Source: JBBDWK01 sp040902885
GTDB lineage: Bacteria; Acidobacteriota; Terriglobia; Bryobacterales; Bryobacteraceae
Length of the DNA: 9,955 bases
Assembly (NCBI GenBank): GCA_040902885.1
Contig: JBBDWK010000001.1
Coordinates: 1 to 9,955 of the forward strand
Reading direction: 5' to 3'
Each line of letters begins with the position of its first letter. Positions within the stretch are counted from its first letter, which is position 1. Of this stretch, positions 1 to 7,062 are shown one piece after another. The notes below the pieces were generated by a model that was not told where the DNA came from, searched no databases, and saw only the letters and a program-made list of their open reading frames with translations. The position numbers and the translations under genes were made by a program.

Positions 1-1
1 A

Positions 2-41
2 GGGGACACTTCTAATGAACGGAACATGGGGACATTTCTAA
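2..41. repeat. Pair of 14-bp direct repeats, possible IS end
   Basis: GGGGACACTTCTAA (2-15) and GGGGACATTTCTAA (28-41) are direct repeats with one mismatch and a 26-bp period. Tandem subterminal copies of this kind of G-rich/TTCTAA motif are what I associate with the ends of IS21/IS481-like elements (DDE integrase-type transposases), so this may be the right end of an element lying left of the window. No transposase sequence and no target-site duplication are visible here, so the family is a guess and the element could equally be a remnant. Confidence 0.4.
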
Positions 42-70
42 AAACCGTTGACACCGGTATAGAGCCCGGC

Positions 71-99
71 TTGACCAGCCGTCCCAAGCGTGCTAATCT
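71..99 (+). promoter_or_regulatory. Candidate sigma70-type promoter of the receptor gene
   Basis: A -35-like TTGACC (71-76) is separated by 17 nt from a -10-like TAATCT (94-99). A TG dinucleotide at 91-92 gives an extended -10. Transcription would start near 106, leaving a 5' leader of about 55 nt before the receptor ATG. A perfect TTGACA also occurs at 48-53 next to the repeat pair, but no -10 box lies at a workable distance from it. No transcript data support the site; the call rests on box quality and spacing. Confidence 0.55.
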
Positions 100-110
100 T
101 CCCATTCCGT

Positions 111-121
111 TGGTACAACCA
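111..121. promoter_or_regulatory. GntR/FadR-type operator candidate, site A
   Basis: TGGTACAACCA is an 11-bp palindrome with perfect 4-bp arms, matching the TGGTNNNACCA core typical of FadR-subfamily GntR regulators. It begins 11 nt after the candidate -10 box (94-99), so it would cover about +5 to +15 of the receptor transcript, a classical repressor position. The same core occurs twice upstream of the cytochrome operon and, by eye, nowhere inside a coding region of this window. The regulator is not encoded here. Confidence 0.5.
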
Positions 122-128
122 GGTATGA

Positions 129-145
129 CCCCTACCCCATAGGGG
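129..145 (+). promoter_or_regulatory. Leader hairpin just upstream of receptor RBS
   Basis: CCCCTA (129-134) and TAGGGG (140-145) form a perfect 6-bp stem with a 5-nt loop, ending 5 nt before the Shine-Dalgarno AGGAGG (151-156). The stem could influence ribosome access, or be coincidental. A five-codon mini-ORF (ATG at 125-127, stop TAG at 140-142, peptide MTPTP) runs through it. Neither element has independent support. Confidence 0.25.
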
Positions 146-161
146 GACCCAGGAGGGCAGG

Positions 162-3100
162 ATGGCACTTTTTTCTAAGCTCGCTGTTCGTTTAGCACTG
201 GTATTCGCTGGGTTGTTGCTTCTCCCCACCAATGCCTTCTCACAAACTAATTTCGGACAGGTCAATGGAAGGGTTTACGATCCAAGCGGCAACGTGGTGA
301 GCGGGGCGAAGATCGGGCTCCGGAATCTGGACGCGGAGGCATCCCGCGAAGCTGTGAGCCTCGAAACCGGCGCGTTCGTGGTTCTCACCGTTCCTCCCGC
401 ACGTTACTCGCTCTCGGTGACCGCACCCGGCTTTCAGACCTACGTAGTTCCCGAGTTTCGGTTGCAGGTTAACGAAGCTCGCACCTTCGAGGTACGCATG
501 CAGATCGGCCAGGTGGCCGAAACAATTGAGGTTACGGCAACGGCAGTCGCCGTCAACAAGACCGACTCGACCATCGGCACGGTCATTCAGCAGGAGGAGA
601 TCGTCGAAATTCCCCTCAATGGGCGGAATTTCGCGCAATTGATCCTGCTCGCCCCGGGCGCCTCTCCCGCGGCGGTGGGGCAGCAGCAGGCGTTCGGCAT
701 TACCGGGGGATTCAGCCCGGCCGTCAACGGCATGCGGCACATGATGAACAACTTCACGCTGGATGGCGTGGAGAACAACATGCGGTTTACCAACTCTTTC
801 GGCACCGCGCCGCCTCCGGACGCTTTGGAGGAGTTCAAAATCTCTTCCCACCAGTCCGATGCCGCTTCCTCCCTCGCCGCCGGCGCCAATATCAATCTCG
901 TCACGCGGTCCGGCACCAACGACTTTCACGGCGCGGCGTGGAACTTCCTGCGCAACGACAAAATCTCGGCGAACGGCTTCTTCAACAACATGTTCGGCCG
1001 CGGAAAGCTGCCTTTCCGCCAGAACCAGTACGGATTCTATCTCGGCGGGCCAGTCTATATCCCCGGCGTGCTCGACGGGCGAAAGACGGGAACTTACGTT
1101 TCCGGTTATTTTGAAGGCACTAAATTCCGGAGGACCTCGACCACAACCGCTACCGTGCCGAGCGAGGCCGTGCGGCGGGGAGACTTCTCCGAGCTGCTGG
1201 GTACGTCACTCGGCGCCGACTGCCTTGGCCGCCCCGTCCGGCAAGGACAGATTTACGATCCATTCTCGACGCGGGCGAATGCCAATTGTCCGCAAGGCCT
1301 GGTGCGCGATCCGCTGCCTAACAACCAACTGCCGCGAGTCCATCCGGTGGCGCAAGCATGGATGAATTTCATTTACCCTCTTCCGAACGCGTCTGGAATC
1401 CCGAACCTGGTGCTGGCTCAGAACACCCGGCAGGACGCGCATCAGTGGGGCATCCGGTTTGACCAGAATATTTCGGACAGGCAGCGCTTCTTCGGCCGCG
1501 TGTCTACTTACGATTTCGCGCGAAGGACTCCGACGGGTCTCCCGGCGAGCGTTTCACTCAGCGTGAATACGGGAGCCAACGTAGCGGCGAACTACAACTT
1601 CATCTTCAGCCCCACGCTGCTCTATGAATTTACGGGCGGCTACAACAGGGCAACCATACCTTTCGGGAACGAGCCGCTGGGCCGAGAGTTTCGCGACGCG
1701 GTGGGCGAGAATTTCTCGCCTGAGGTTCCCCTGGGATTCCTGCCATCCAGCCAGGTTCTAACCGGGTCCCGCTACAACTTCGCCGGCTTCGTCAGCTATG
1801 ACCTTGCCAATCCCGACGACTCCTTTCAATTCAACAACAGCCTGAAGAAGGTGGCGGGCAAACATACCCTCAGCCTGGGTTTCAACGTCCTCCATTGGCG
1901 GCATTTTGTCGGCGTCCAGGGCACGTCGAACCTGCAGTATTCGCCCCTGACCACGGCGCTCTCCGGCTTCACCGGGACCGGCGAATCTCTGGCGAGTTTT
2001 TTCCTGGGTCTGCCCACGCAAACCTCGTTCGGTTTCGGAGTGCCGAAGAAGACTCACGGCAACATCTACGTCGCCTATGCGGGCGATACCTGGAAGATCA
2101 CTCCGAAACTCACGGCGACTCTTGGATTGCAGTATGTCTATGCCAGCCCGCCTATCGGCAACCAGGTTTCGGCCATGGATGTGGATCTGGCCAGAACCCA
2201 GCCCCTAGCAAGCGATTTCACCTTCGCGTACCTCTGGGCATCGGAGAACCCGATCACCGGCGCCGCCCCGAACGGTTCCCGCGGTCTCTTAAATCCGGAT
2301 CGCAATAACATCGCGCCTCGTATCGGCGTGGCGTATTCTTTGCTCAGGGACACGGTGATTCGCACCGGATTCGGCCTGTTCTACGACTACAACACCAATT
2401 TGATTCAGAACAACAACGCGCGCGGCTTCGCTTACCCGTTCGCCGTGTCGCGGGGCATCACCGGGCAGAACCTGAATAACCCGGGACCTTCCAATCCGAT
2501 CATCAGCCTGGATAACCCCTATGCGCCCTTCACGCCCGCCCGGGCACAATTCGGGGCGCCCCTTGACCGGTACCGCCGCGACCCGTATGCCATGAACTGG
2601 AATTTCGGCATTGAGCACCTGCTGCCCGCCAACCTGCTGGTGGCGGTGGATTATGTAGGGTCGGCCGGCCGCAAGCTCTCAACCAACGTGCAGTTGAATC
2701 AGGCGCCGGCGGGAACGGGGCCTATCAACGACCGGCGGCCCTGGCCGAACGCGGGCACCAATCCCTTCATCATTAAGCACATCGGGAATTCGAACTACAA
2801 TTCCCTGCAAATCAAACTGGAACGCCGTTTCTCGGGCGGGTTGACCTTCCGCAACTCCTACACCTGGTCCAAGGTTCTCGACTACGACAGCGATCCCAAT
2901 TCCGCCCAGGTGAGTTATTCCTACGATCTCCGCTATAGCTACGGTCCGGCGACCTTCCACATTCCTCACGTCAACGTTACTTCTTTCGTCTATGTGCTGC
3001 CCGTGGGACGCGGCAGGAAGTTCGCGACGAACGTGGGCAAGCTCGGAGAGCTGGTGATCGGTGGCTGGCAACTGGCGGGCATCGTCAATTTCCGTTCTGG

Positions 3101-3512
3101 GCAGCCGTACAACGTTCTTTCCGGCCTGGACAACGGGAACACGGGGAACTCCATTGCGTTTGCAACCGAGCGGGCCAACATCGTTTCTCCTGCCGTCCCC
3201 TCGGGCTTTCAACAATCCCGGGAACAGTGGATTGACCCGAAGGCATTTCAGGTGCCGCAGTTCGGCACTCTCGGAAACCACTCGCGCAACTCTCTCCTGG
3301 GACCCAGCCTTCAGACTTTCGATTTCAACATCTCGAAGGATTTCCCGATTCGCGAGCGGCTGGCCATGGAGTTCAGGGCCGAGTTCTTCAATGCGTTTAA
3401 CCACACGAACTTCGGGAACCCCGTCAACAGCCTGGCGAACCCGACCTTTGGCCAGATCCTTGGGGCCTTCGCGGCGCGCGATATTCAGTTCGCCCTGAAG
3501 CTTCACTGGTAG
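162..3512 (+). CDS. Oar-like TonB-dependent outer-membrane receptor
   Basis: A predicted outer-membrane beta-barrel protein of 1116 residues, of the Oar-like TonB-dependent receptor family that is greatly expanded in Acidobacteriota. These proteins are thought to import or bind large ligands using TonB energy; the ligand here is unknown. The start is set by AGGAGG at 151-156, 5 nt before the ATG. Residues 1-27 form a signal peptide (hydrophobic core about 7-21, cleavage probably after AFS at 25-27). Residues about 30-115 resemble a carboxypeptidase-regulatory-like beta-sandwich (GRVYDPSGN region). A plug-like segment of about 120-265 contains LNGRN (152-156) and FTLDG (198-202), both typical of this family. 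The remainder is barrel-like, with alternating aromatic and glycine-rich strands, and the protein ends in Trp1116, consistent with a C-terminal beta-signal for BAM insertion. I could not identify a convincing TonB box. It is probably transcribed from the promoter at 71-99 and may read through to the downstream sulfatase-like gene. No frameshift or truncation is seen. Confidence 0.92.
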   Translation: MALFSKLAVRLALVFAGLLLLPTNAFSQTNFGQVNGRVYDPSGNVVSGAKIGLRNLDAEASREAVSLETGAFVVLTVPPARYSLSVTAPGFQTYVVPEFRLQVNEARTFEVRMQIGQVAETIEVTATAVAVNKTDSTIGTVIQQEEIVEIPLNGRNFAQLILLAPGASPAAVGQQQAFGITGGFSPAVNGMRHMMNNFTLDGVENNMRFTNSFGTAPPPDALEEFKISSHQSDAASSLAAGANINLVTRSGTNDFHGAAWNFLRNDKISANGFFNNMFGRGKLPFRQNQYGFYLGGPVYIPGVLDGRKTGTYVSGYFEGTKFRRTSTTTATVPSEAVRRGDFSELLGTSLGADCLGRPVRQGQIYDPFSTRANANCPQGLVRDPLPNNQLPRVHPVAQAWMNFIYPLPNASGIPNLVLAQNTRQDAHQWGIRFDQNISDRQRFFGRVSTYDFARRTPTGLPASVSLSVNTGANVAANYNFIFSPTLLYEFTGGYNRATIPFGNEPLGREFRDAVGENFSPEVPLGFLPSSQVLTGSRYNFAGFVSYDLANPDDSFQFNNSLKKVAGKHTLSLGFNVLHWRHFVGVQGTSNLQYSPLTTALSGFTGTGESLASFFLGLPTQTSFGFGVPKKTHGNIYVAYAGDTWKITPKLTATLGLQYVYASPPIGNQVSAMDVDLARTQPLASDFTFAYLWASENPITGAAPNGSRGLLNPDRNNIAPRIGVAYSLLRDTVIRTGFGLFYDYNTNLIQNNNARGFAYPFAVSRGITGQNLNNPGPSNPIISLDNPYAPFTPARAQFGAPLDRYRRDPYAMNWNFGIEHLLPANLLVAVDYVGSAGRKLSTNVQLNQAPAGTGPINDRRPWPNAGTNPFIIKHIGNSNYNSLQIKLERRFSGGLTFRNSYTWSKVLDYDSDPNSAQVSYSYDLRYSYGPATFHIPHVNVTSFVYVLPVGRGRKFATNVGKLGELVIGGWQLAGIVNFRSGQPYNVLSGLDNGNTGNSIAFATERANIVSPAVPSGFQQSREQWIDPKAFQVPQFGTLGNHSRNSLLGPSLQTFDFNISKDFPIRERLAMEFRAEFFNAFNHTNFGNPVNSLANPTFGQILGAFAARDIQFALKLHW

Positions 3513-3518
3513 CGCGGT

Positions 3519-3594
3519 AACCGCTCCCTCTGGTCGCGGCTCGGTAACGGTTTGCGCGCCGCGACNNNNNNNNNNCCCACCAGAGGGAGCGGTT
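3519..3594. repeat. REP-like nested palindrome interrupted by assembly gap
   Basis: A perfect 16-bp inverted repeat pairs AACCGCTCCCTCTGGT (3519-3534) with its complement at 3579-3594. Inside it a second inverted pair, GTCGCGGC (3533-3540) and GCCGCGAC (3558-3565), is separated by 17 nt. The whole unit is a long GC-rich cruciform-like element between two co-directional genes. I believe similar intergenic palindromes are dispersed in Solibacter-type genomes, which a genome search would settle. No T-tract follows either arm, so it does not look like a classical intrinsic terminator, though it could stabilise or attenuate the receptor mRNA. The right arm overlaps the alternative TTG start of the next gene. 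Confidence 0.7.
3566..3575. other. Assembly gap of 10 N
   Basis: Ten ambiguous bases lie within the palindrome, between its inner and outer right arms. Exactly 10 N is a common scaffolding placeholder, so the true length is unknown. If the right arm simply mirrored the left, GCCGCGAC would run directly into CAGAGGGAG. Instead CCC precedes ACCAGAGG after the gap, so either the two contig ends overlap imperfectly or extra repeat sequence is missing. No gene is broken: the gap lies after the receptor stop and before the next ATG. Confidence 0.95.
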
Positions 3595-3610
3595 GATAAT
3601 AGTTTGTGTA

Positions 3611-5689
3611 ATGCAGTCGTCGCTCCGAATCGTCTGTTCCTTCCTTCTCGCACTCGCCGCGTGTTCCGCCGCACAACCTCCGGTCATTCTGATCTCCATA
3701 GACACTCTGCGCGCGGACCATCTCTCCTGTTATGGATCCGGAGGACGTCCAACGAGCAACATCGATGCTCTGACGAAAGGAGGGACGCTATTCGCCCAGG
3801 CGGATGCGCAAGCGCCTCTCACGCTCCCATCCCACGTTTCCATGCTCACTTCCACCTACCCCTTTGCTAACGGGATTCGCGACAACGGCCAGAAGCTGAG
3901 CGGCAAAGAGATTACGCTGGCCCAGGTGCTTCGCGCGCGAGGCTACCGGACAGGGGCGTTTGTCGGCGGCTTTGTGCTCGACCGCCAGTTCGGGCTCGAT
4001 CGGGGATTCGATACTTACGACAGTCCATTCCGCCCTCCGGCCGACCGCGAAGCCGACTCCGCCGATCTCAAGCGGTTGGGAGAAGATGTGGTGGATTCCG
4101 CTTCGCGGTGGGTTGAGAAGAATGCCGGGTCGCCCTTCTTTCTCTTCCTTCATCTGTTCGATCTGCACACACCGGACAACCTTCCTCCAGCTATGCGCGC
4201 GCGCTTCTCCGGCCCCCGGTACCAGGCCGAGCTCGGTTATGTCGACATGGTGCTGGGCAACTTCTTCGACTTTCTGAAGAAGCGCGGGCTCTATGAAAAC
4301 GCCTTGATCGTCTTCACGTCGGATCACGGGGAAAGCCTTGGCGATCACGGCGAGAACTCTCACGGATACTTTATCTACCAGAGCACCCTCCACGTGCCGT
4401 TGATTATCCGCTGGCCCGCAGGGATGGGGCCGTATCCGGAGAGATGGGAAGACGCTGTCAGCCTGATGACCATTGCTCCGACGATTGTGGAGGCGGCAGG
4501 CGCGGCCCGGCCGCCCCAGTTTCAAGGCAAGAGCCTGATTGGGCAACTTGTCCGGAAAGGCCCGAGGACGCTCGAAGAGATCTACAGCGAGAGCTTGTAC
4601 GCCTGGAACCATTTCGGCACAAGCAGCCTTTCCAGTCTGCGAAAAGGTCGCTACAAGTACATCGATGCGCCGAAGCCGGAGTTCTACGATCTGGCGGAAG
4701 ACCCTGCGGAGAAGAGCAATCTGTACCCTGCCCGGAGATCCCTCGTCCAGGGCTATCAGCAGCGCCTGAGTTCCCTGAAACCAAAAGCGCAGGCGAAGCG
4801 GGATGGGCCAAGCGCGGAGGTAACTGCGCGCCTCCGGTCCTTGGGATACCTGGCCGGCTCCGCTCCCTCCCTCCCGCCTGAATCCGGCCCGGATCCAAAG
4901 GACCGCATTGGCGACTATGAGAATTACCGGCGCGCGATCGCGCTCGCAACGGCGGGCCGGATGCCGGAATCCAATCGCGTGCTGGAGGGCCTGCTCGCGA
5001 AACACGCCGATCTGGACCAGGTCCGGATGACGCTGGGCTTGAACCGGCAAAAACTGGGACTGCATGAGCAGGCGGCGCAATCCTTCCGCGAGATTTTGGC
5101 AAAGGACGCCGCCAATGTCACGGCTCATTTCTATCTGGCCAATAGTTATCTCGAGTTGAAGCGGACCGACGACGCGATCCGGGAGTTGGAGGCCACTTTA
5201 GCCTCCGCGTCCGATCAAAGGCGCGGCTGGGACCAGGTGGCGATTCCGGCCGAAGAGATCCTCGCCCGTCTCAGGATCGAGAAAAAAGAATACTCGCGAG
5301 CAAAGACCCATTACAGCCACCTGCTCTCAATCGACGCCGGCAATTATGAGGCCCACTATAACCTGGCATGGCTGGCGGCAATGGACAAACGGCTGGATGA
5401 GGGTGTCCGCCACCTGCTGGAAGCAGTGAAGACAAAACCAAACGACGCCGCTGCGCGCAACGCGCTCGGGGGCTTGTACCTGCGCTTGGGCAGCCTGGAG
5501 AAAGCGAAGTCCGAGCTCGATCAGGCGGTCCGGCTGGATTCCAAATCGCCATGGGCCCATTACAACCTGGGGCTGGTGCTGCGGCAGCAAGGGGACACGG
5601 CCGGCGCGGCACGGCAGTTCCAGCGCGCCCTGGATGTCGCGCCCCAGTTCGGGCCGGCACGGGAGGCGCTCAGCCGCACTACGCAATGA
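3611..5689 (+). CDS. Sulfatase-superfamily lipoprotein with C-terminal TPRs
   Basis: A 692-residue predicted lipoprotein joining an alkaline-phosphatase/sulfatase-fold hydrolase to a TPR scaffold. Residues 1-18 form a signal sequence ending in the lipobox LAAC (15-18), so it is probably membrane-anchored. The hydrolase domain covers about 25-395. SIDTLRAD supplies metal-ligand Asp candidates (D31, D36), SDHGE (D238, H239) is the second metal site, and FYDLAEDP at about 358 is the usual C-terminal sulfatase subdomain. The position where sulfatases have C/S-X-P-S-R reads T-L-P-S-H (T71, H75), so the formylglycine precursor and the Arg are absent. A Thr nucleophile as in phospho- or phosphonoesterases of the superfamily is more likely, and the substrate is unknown. 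Four or five TPR units occupy about 470-690. I chose ATG 3611 over in-frame TTG 3593 because TTG lies in the palindrome arm and spoils the signal peptide. No clear Shine-Dalgarno is seen; GATAAT at 3595-3600 could be a -10 box. The gene is 98 nt after the receptor, with which it may be co-transcribed. Confidence 0.85.
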   Translation: MQSSLRIVCSFLLALAACSAAQPPVILISIDTLRADHLSCYGSGGRPTSNIDALTKGGTLFAQADAQAPLTLPSHVSMLTSTYPFANGIRDNGQKLSGKEITLAQVLRARGYRTGAFVGGFVLDRQFGLDRGFDTYDSPFRPPADREADSADLKRLGEDVVDSASRWVEKNAGSPFFLFLHLFDLHTPDNLPPAMRARFSGPRYQAELGYVDMVLGNFFDFLKKRGLYENALIVFTSDHGESLGDHGENSHGYFIYQSTLHVPLIIRWPAGMGPYPERWEDAVSLMTIAPTIVEAAGAARPPQFQGKSLIGQLVRKGPRTLEEIYSESLYAWNHFGTSSLSSLRKGRYKYIDAPKPEFYDLAEDPAEKSNLYPARRSLVQGYQQRLSSLKPKAQAKRDGPSAEVTARLRSLGYLAGSAPSLPPESGPDPKDRIGDYENYRRAIALATAGRMPESNRVLEGLLAKHADLDQVRMTLGLNRQKLGLHEQAAQSFREILAKDAANVTAHFYLANSYLELKRTDDAIRELEATLASASDQRRGWDQVAIPAEEILARLRIEKKEYSRAKTHYSHLLSIDAGNYEAHYNLAWLAAMDKRLDEGVRHLLEAVKTKPNDAAARNALGGLYLRLGSLEKAKSELDQAVRLDSKSPWAHYNLGLVLRQQGDTAGAARQFQRALDVAPQFGPAREALSRTTQ

Positions 5690-7046
5690 TGTCGCGGACT
5701 ACGTTGCCTTCTACATCCGTCAGGCGGAAATCGCGTCCGCTATAGCGGTACGTGAGGCGGGTGTGGTCGAAACCGAGCAGGTGGAGAATCGTGGCCTGCA
5801 AGTCGTGCACGTGCACGGGGTTCTCGACGGCGCGGTAGCCGAATTCGTCGGTCGCTCCGTAGGCCATACCGCCCTTTACGCCGCCGCCCGCAAGCAGCGT
5901 GGTAAAGCCCAGGGAATTGTGATCCCGGCCGTTCTGCACCTTCACCAATCCGCTCACTTCCGCGGCGGGTGTGCGTCCGAACTCGCCGCCCACAACGATC
6001 AGCGTCTCCTGGAGCAGGCCGTTTGATTTCAGGTCCTGAATGAGTGAAGCGATGGCGGGGTCCGCGTCGCCCGCGAGCTTCCGGTGGTCCATGATGTCAT
6101 CGTGATTGTCCCAAGGCTGGCCGGGACCGAAGAAGATCTGCACCATGCGAACGCCGTGCTCCACCAGCCGCCGCGCCATCAGGCATCCACGCCCGAAATC
6201 GCTGTCGCCGTAGCGGGCCCGGGTGTCTTCGCTCTCCTTTCGAATATCGAAGGCGTCCATGGCTTCCGCCTGCATCCGGTAGGCGGTCTCCATGGCCTGA
6301 ATGGCCGAGTCGAGTTGCGGATGGTTGCCCGAAAGCTTATTGTGCTCCCGATTGATTTTGCCCAGCAGATCCAGTTGCCCGCGCTGTCCCGCCGGATCGA
6401 CTTTGGAGTTGCGCAGATTCGGAATCAGCTTCTCAGGATCCGTCTCCTTGTTGACCACATGAGTGCCCTGGTACATGCCCGGCAGAAAACTGGAACTCCA
6501 TAGCTGAGGCCCCACCGTGGGCAGCCCCGGACAGAGCACCACGAAACCGGGCAGGCTCTGATTCTCGATCCCCAACCCATACGTGATCCACGATCCCATG
6601 GAAGGACGGCCGGCGAGATTGTGGCCGGTATTCATCATGAAGAAGCCGGCGTCGTGGAAAGGCCTGTCCGTGTGCATCGACCGGATGACGCAGACGTCAT
6701 CGATGAGCCCGCCCACCCGCGAGAAGATGTCGCTCACTTCCAACCCGCTCTGGCCGCATTTTCGGAACTCGAACGGGGAGCCCAGCAGGTTCCCGGTCTT
6801 GCGCTCCGTCTTGGGGTTCTCGGTAGGCATGGGCTTGCCATGGTATTTCTGCAAGGCGGGCTTGTAGTCGAAAGTATCGACGTGTGAAGGACCGCCATTC
6901 AGAAACAGGAAAATGACGCGCTTGGCTTTAGGTGTGAAGTGAGGGCCGGGAGGAGCCGCTGCTTGAGCGGAATCGCCCAGCATCCGGGCGAGAGCCAACG
7001 ACCCGAATCCCGCTCCCACCGAACGAAGCATCTGTCTTCTGTTCAT
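5679..7046 (-). CDS. DUF1501 family protein, Tat-exported
   Basis: A 455-residue DUF1501 protein (PF07394), a family abundant in Planctomycetota and Acidobacteriota and regularly encoded next to PSCyt1/DUF1549/DUF1553 proteins, as here. It is annotated as uncharacterised but is, to my knowledge, placed in the alkaline-phosphatase-like superfamily. The N-terminus has a twin-arginine motif NRRQML (R3, R4), then a hydrophobic stretch (10-23) and an Ala-rich cleavage region near 27-31, so it probably folds before export by Tat. Family hallmarks are visible: NGGPSHVDTFD (50-60) with candidate metal-ligand Asp57 and Asp60, GGEFGRTP (353-360), and GRDHN (373-377). The start is supported by AGGAGA (7058-7053 on the - strand) 6 nt before the ATG. 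It begins 16 nt after the stop of the upstream cytochrome-like gene, so the two form an operon. Its last codons overlap the end of the convergent sulfatase-like gene by 11 bp. The reaction catalysed is unknown. Confidence 0.92.
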   Translation of the reverse strand: MNRRQMLRSVGAGFGSLALARMLGDSAQAAAPPGPHFTPKAKRVIFLFLNGGPSHVDTFDYKPALQKYHGKPMPTENPKTERKTGNLLGSPFEFRKCGQSGLEVSDIFSRVGGLIDDVCVIRSMHTDRPFHDAGFFMMNTGHNLAGRPSMGSWITYGLGIENQSLPGFVVLCPGLPTVGPQLWSSSFLPGMYQGTHVVNKETDPEKLIPNLRNSKVDPAGQRGQLDLLGKINREHNKLSGNHPQLDSAIQAMETAYRMQAEAMDAFDIRKESEDTRARYGDSDFGRGCLMARRLVEHGVRMVQIFFGPGQPWDNHDDIMDHRKLAGDADPAIASLIQDLKSNGLLQETLIVVGGEFGRTPAAEVSGLVKVQNGRDHNSLGFTTLLAGGGVKGGMAYGATDEFGYRAVENPVHVHDLQATILHLLGFDHTRLTYRYSGRDFRLTDVEGNVVRDIIA

Positions 7047-7062
7047 CCGGGTTCTCCTGGTT

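Noticed and set aside
3519..3594. Palindrome as intrinsic terminator
   Set aside because: No run of T follows the stem on either strand; the nested GC-rich symmetry fits a REP-like element better.
3593..3610. TTG 3593 as start of the sulfatase-like gene
   Set aside because: It lies in the arm of the palindrome, lacks a Shine-Dalgarno and adds residues ahead of a complete lipoprotein signal that begins at ATG 3611.
2679..3674. Open frame of 331 codons on the - strand, running through the N gap
   Set aside because: It is antisense to the receptor C-terminus, crosses undefined bases, and shows no domain, signal or ribosome site.
3788..5128. Long open frame of 446 codons on the - strand, opposite the sulfatase-like gene
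   Set aside because: It lies entirely antisense to a gene with clear domain motifs, its translation is rich in Arg/Ala/Gly with no recognisable motif, and such shadow frames are common in GC-rich DNA.
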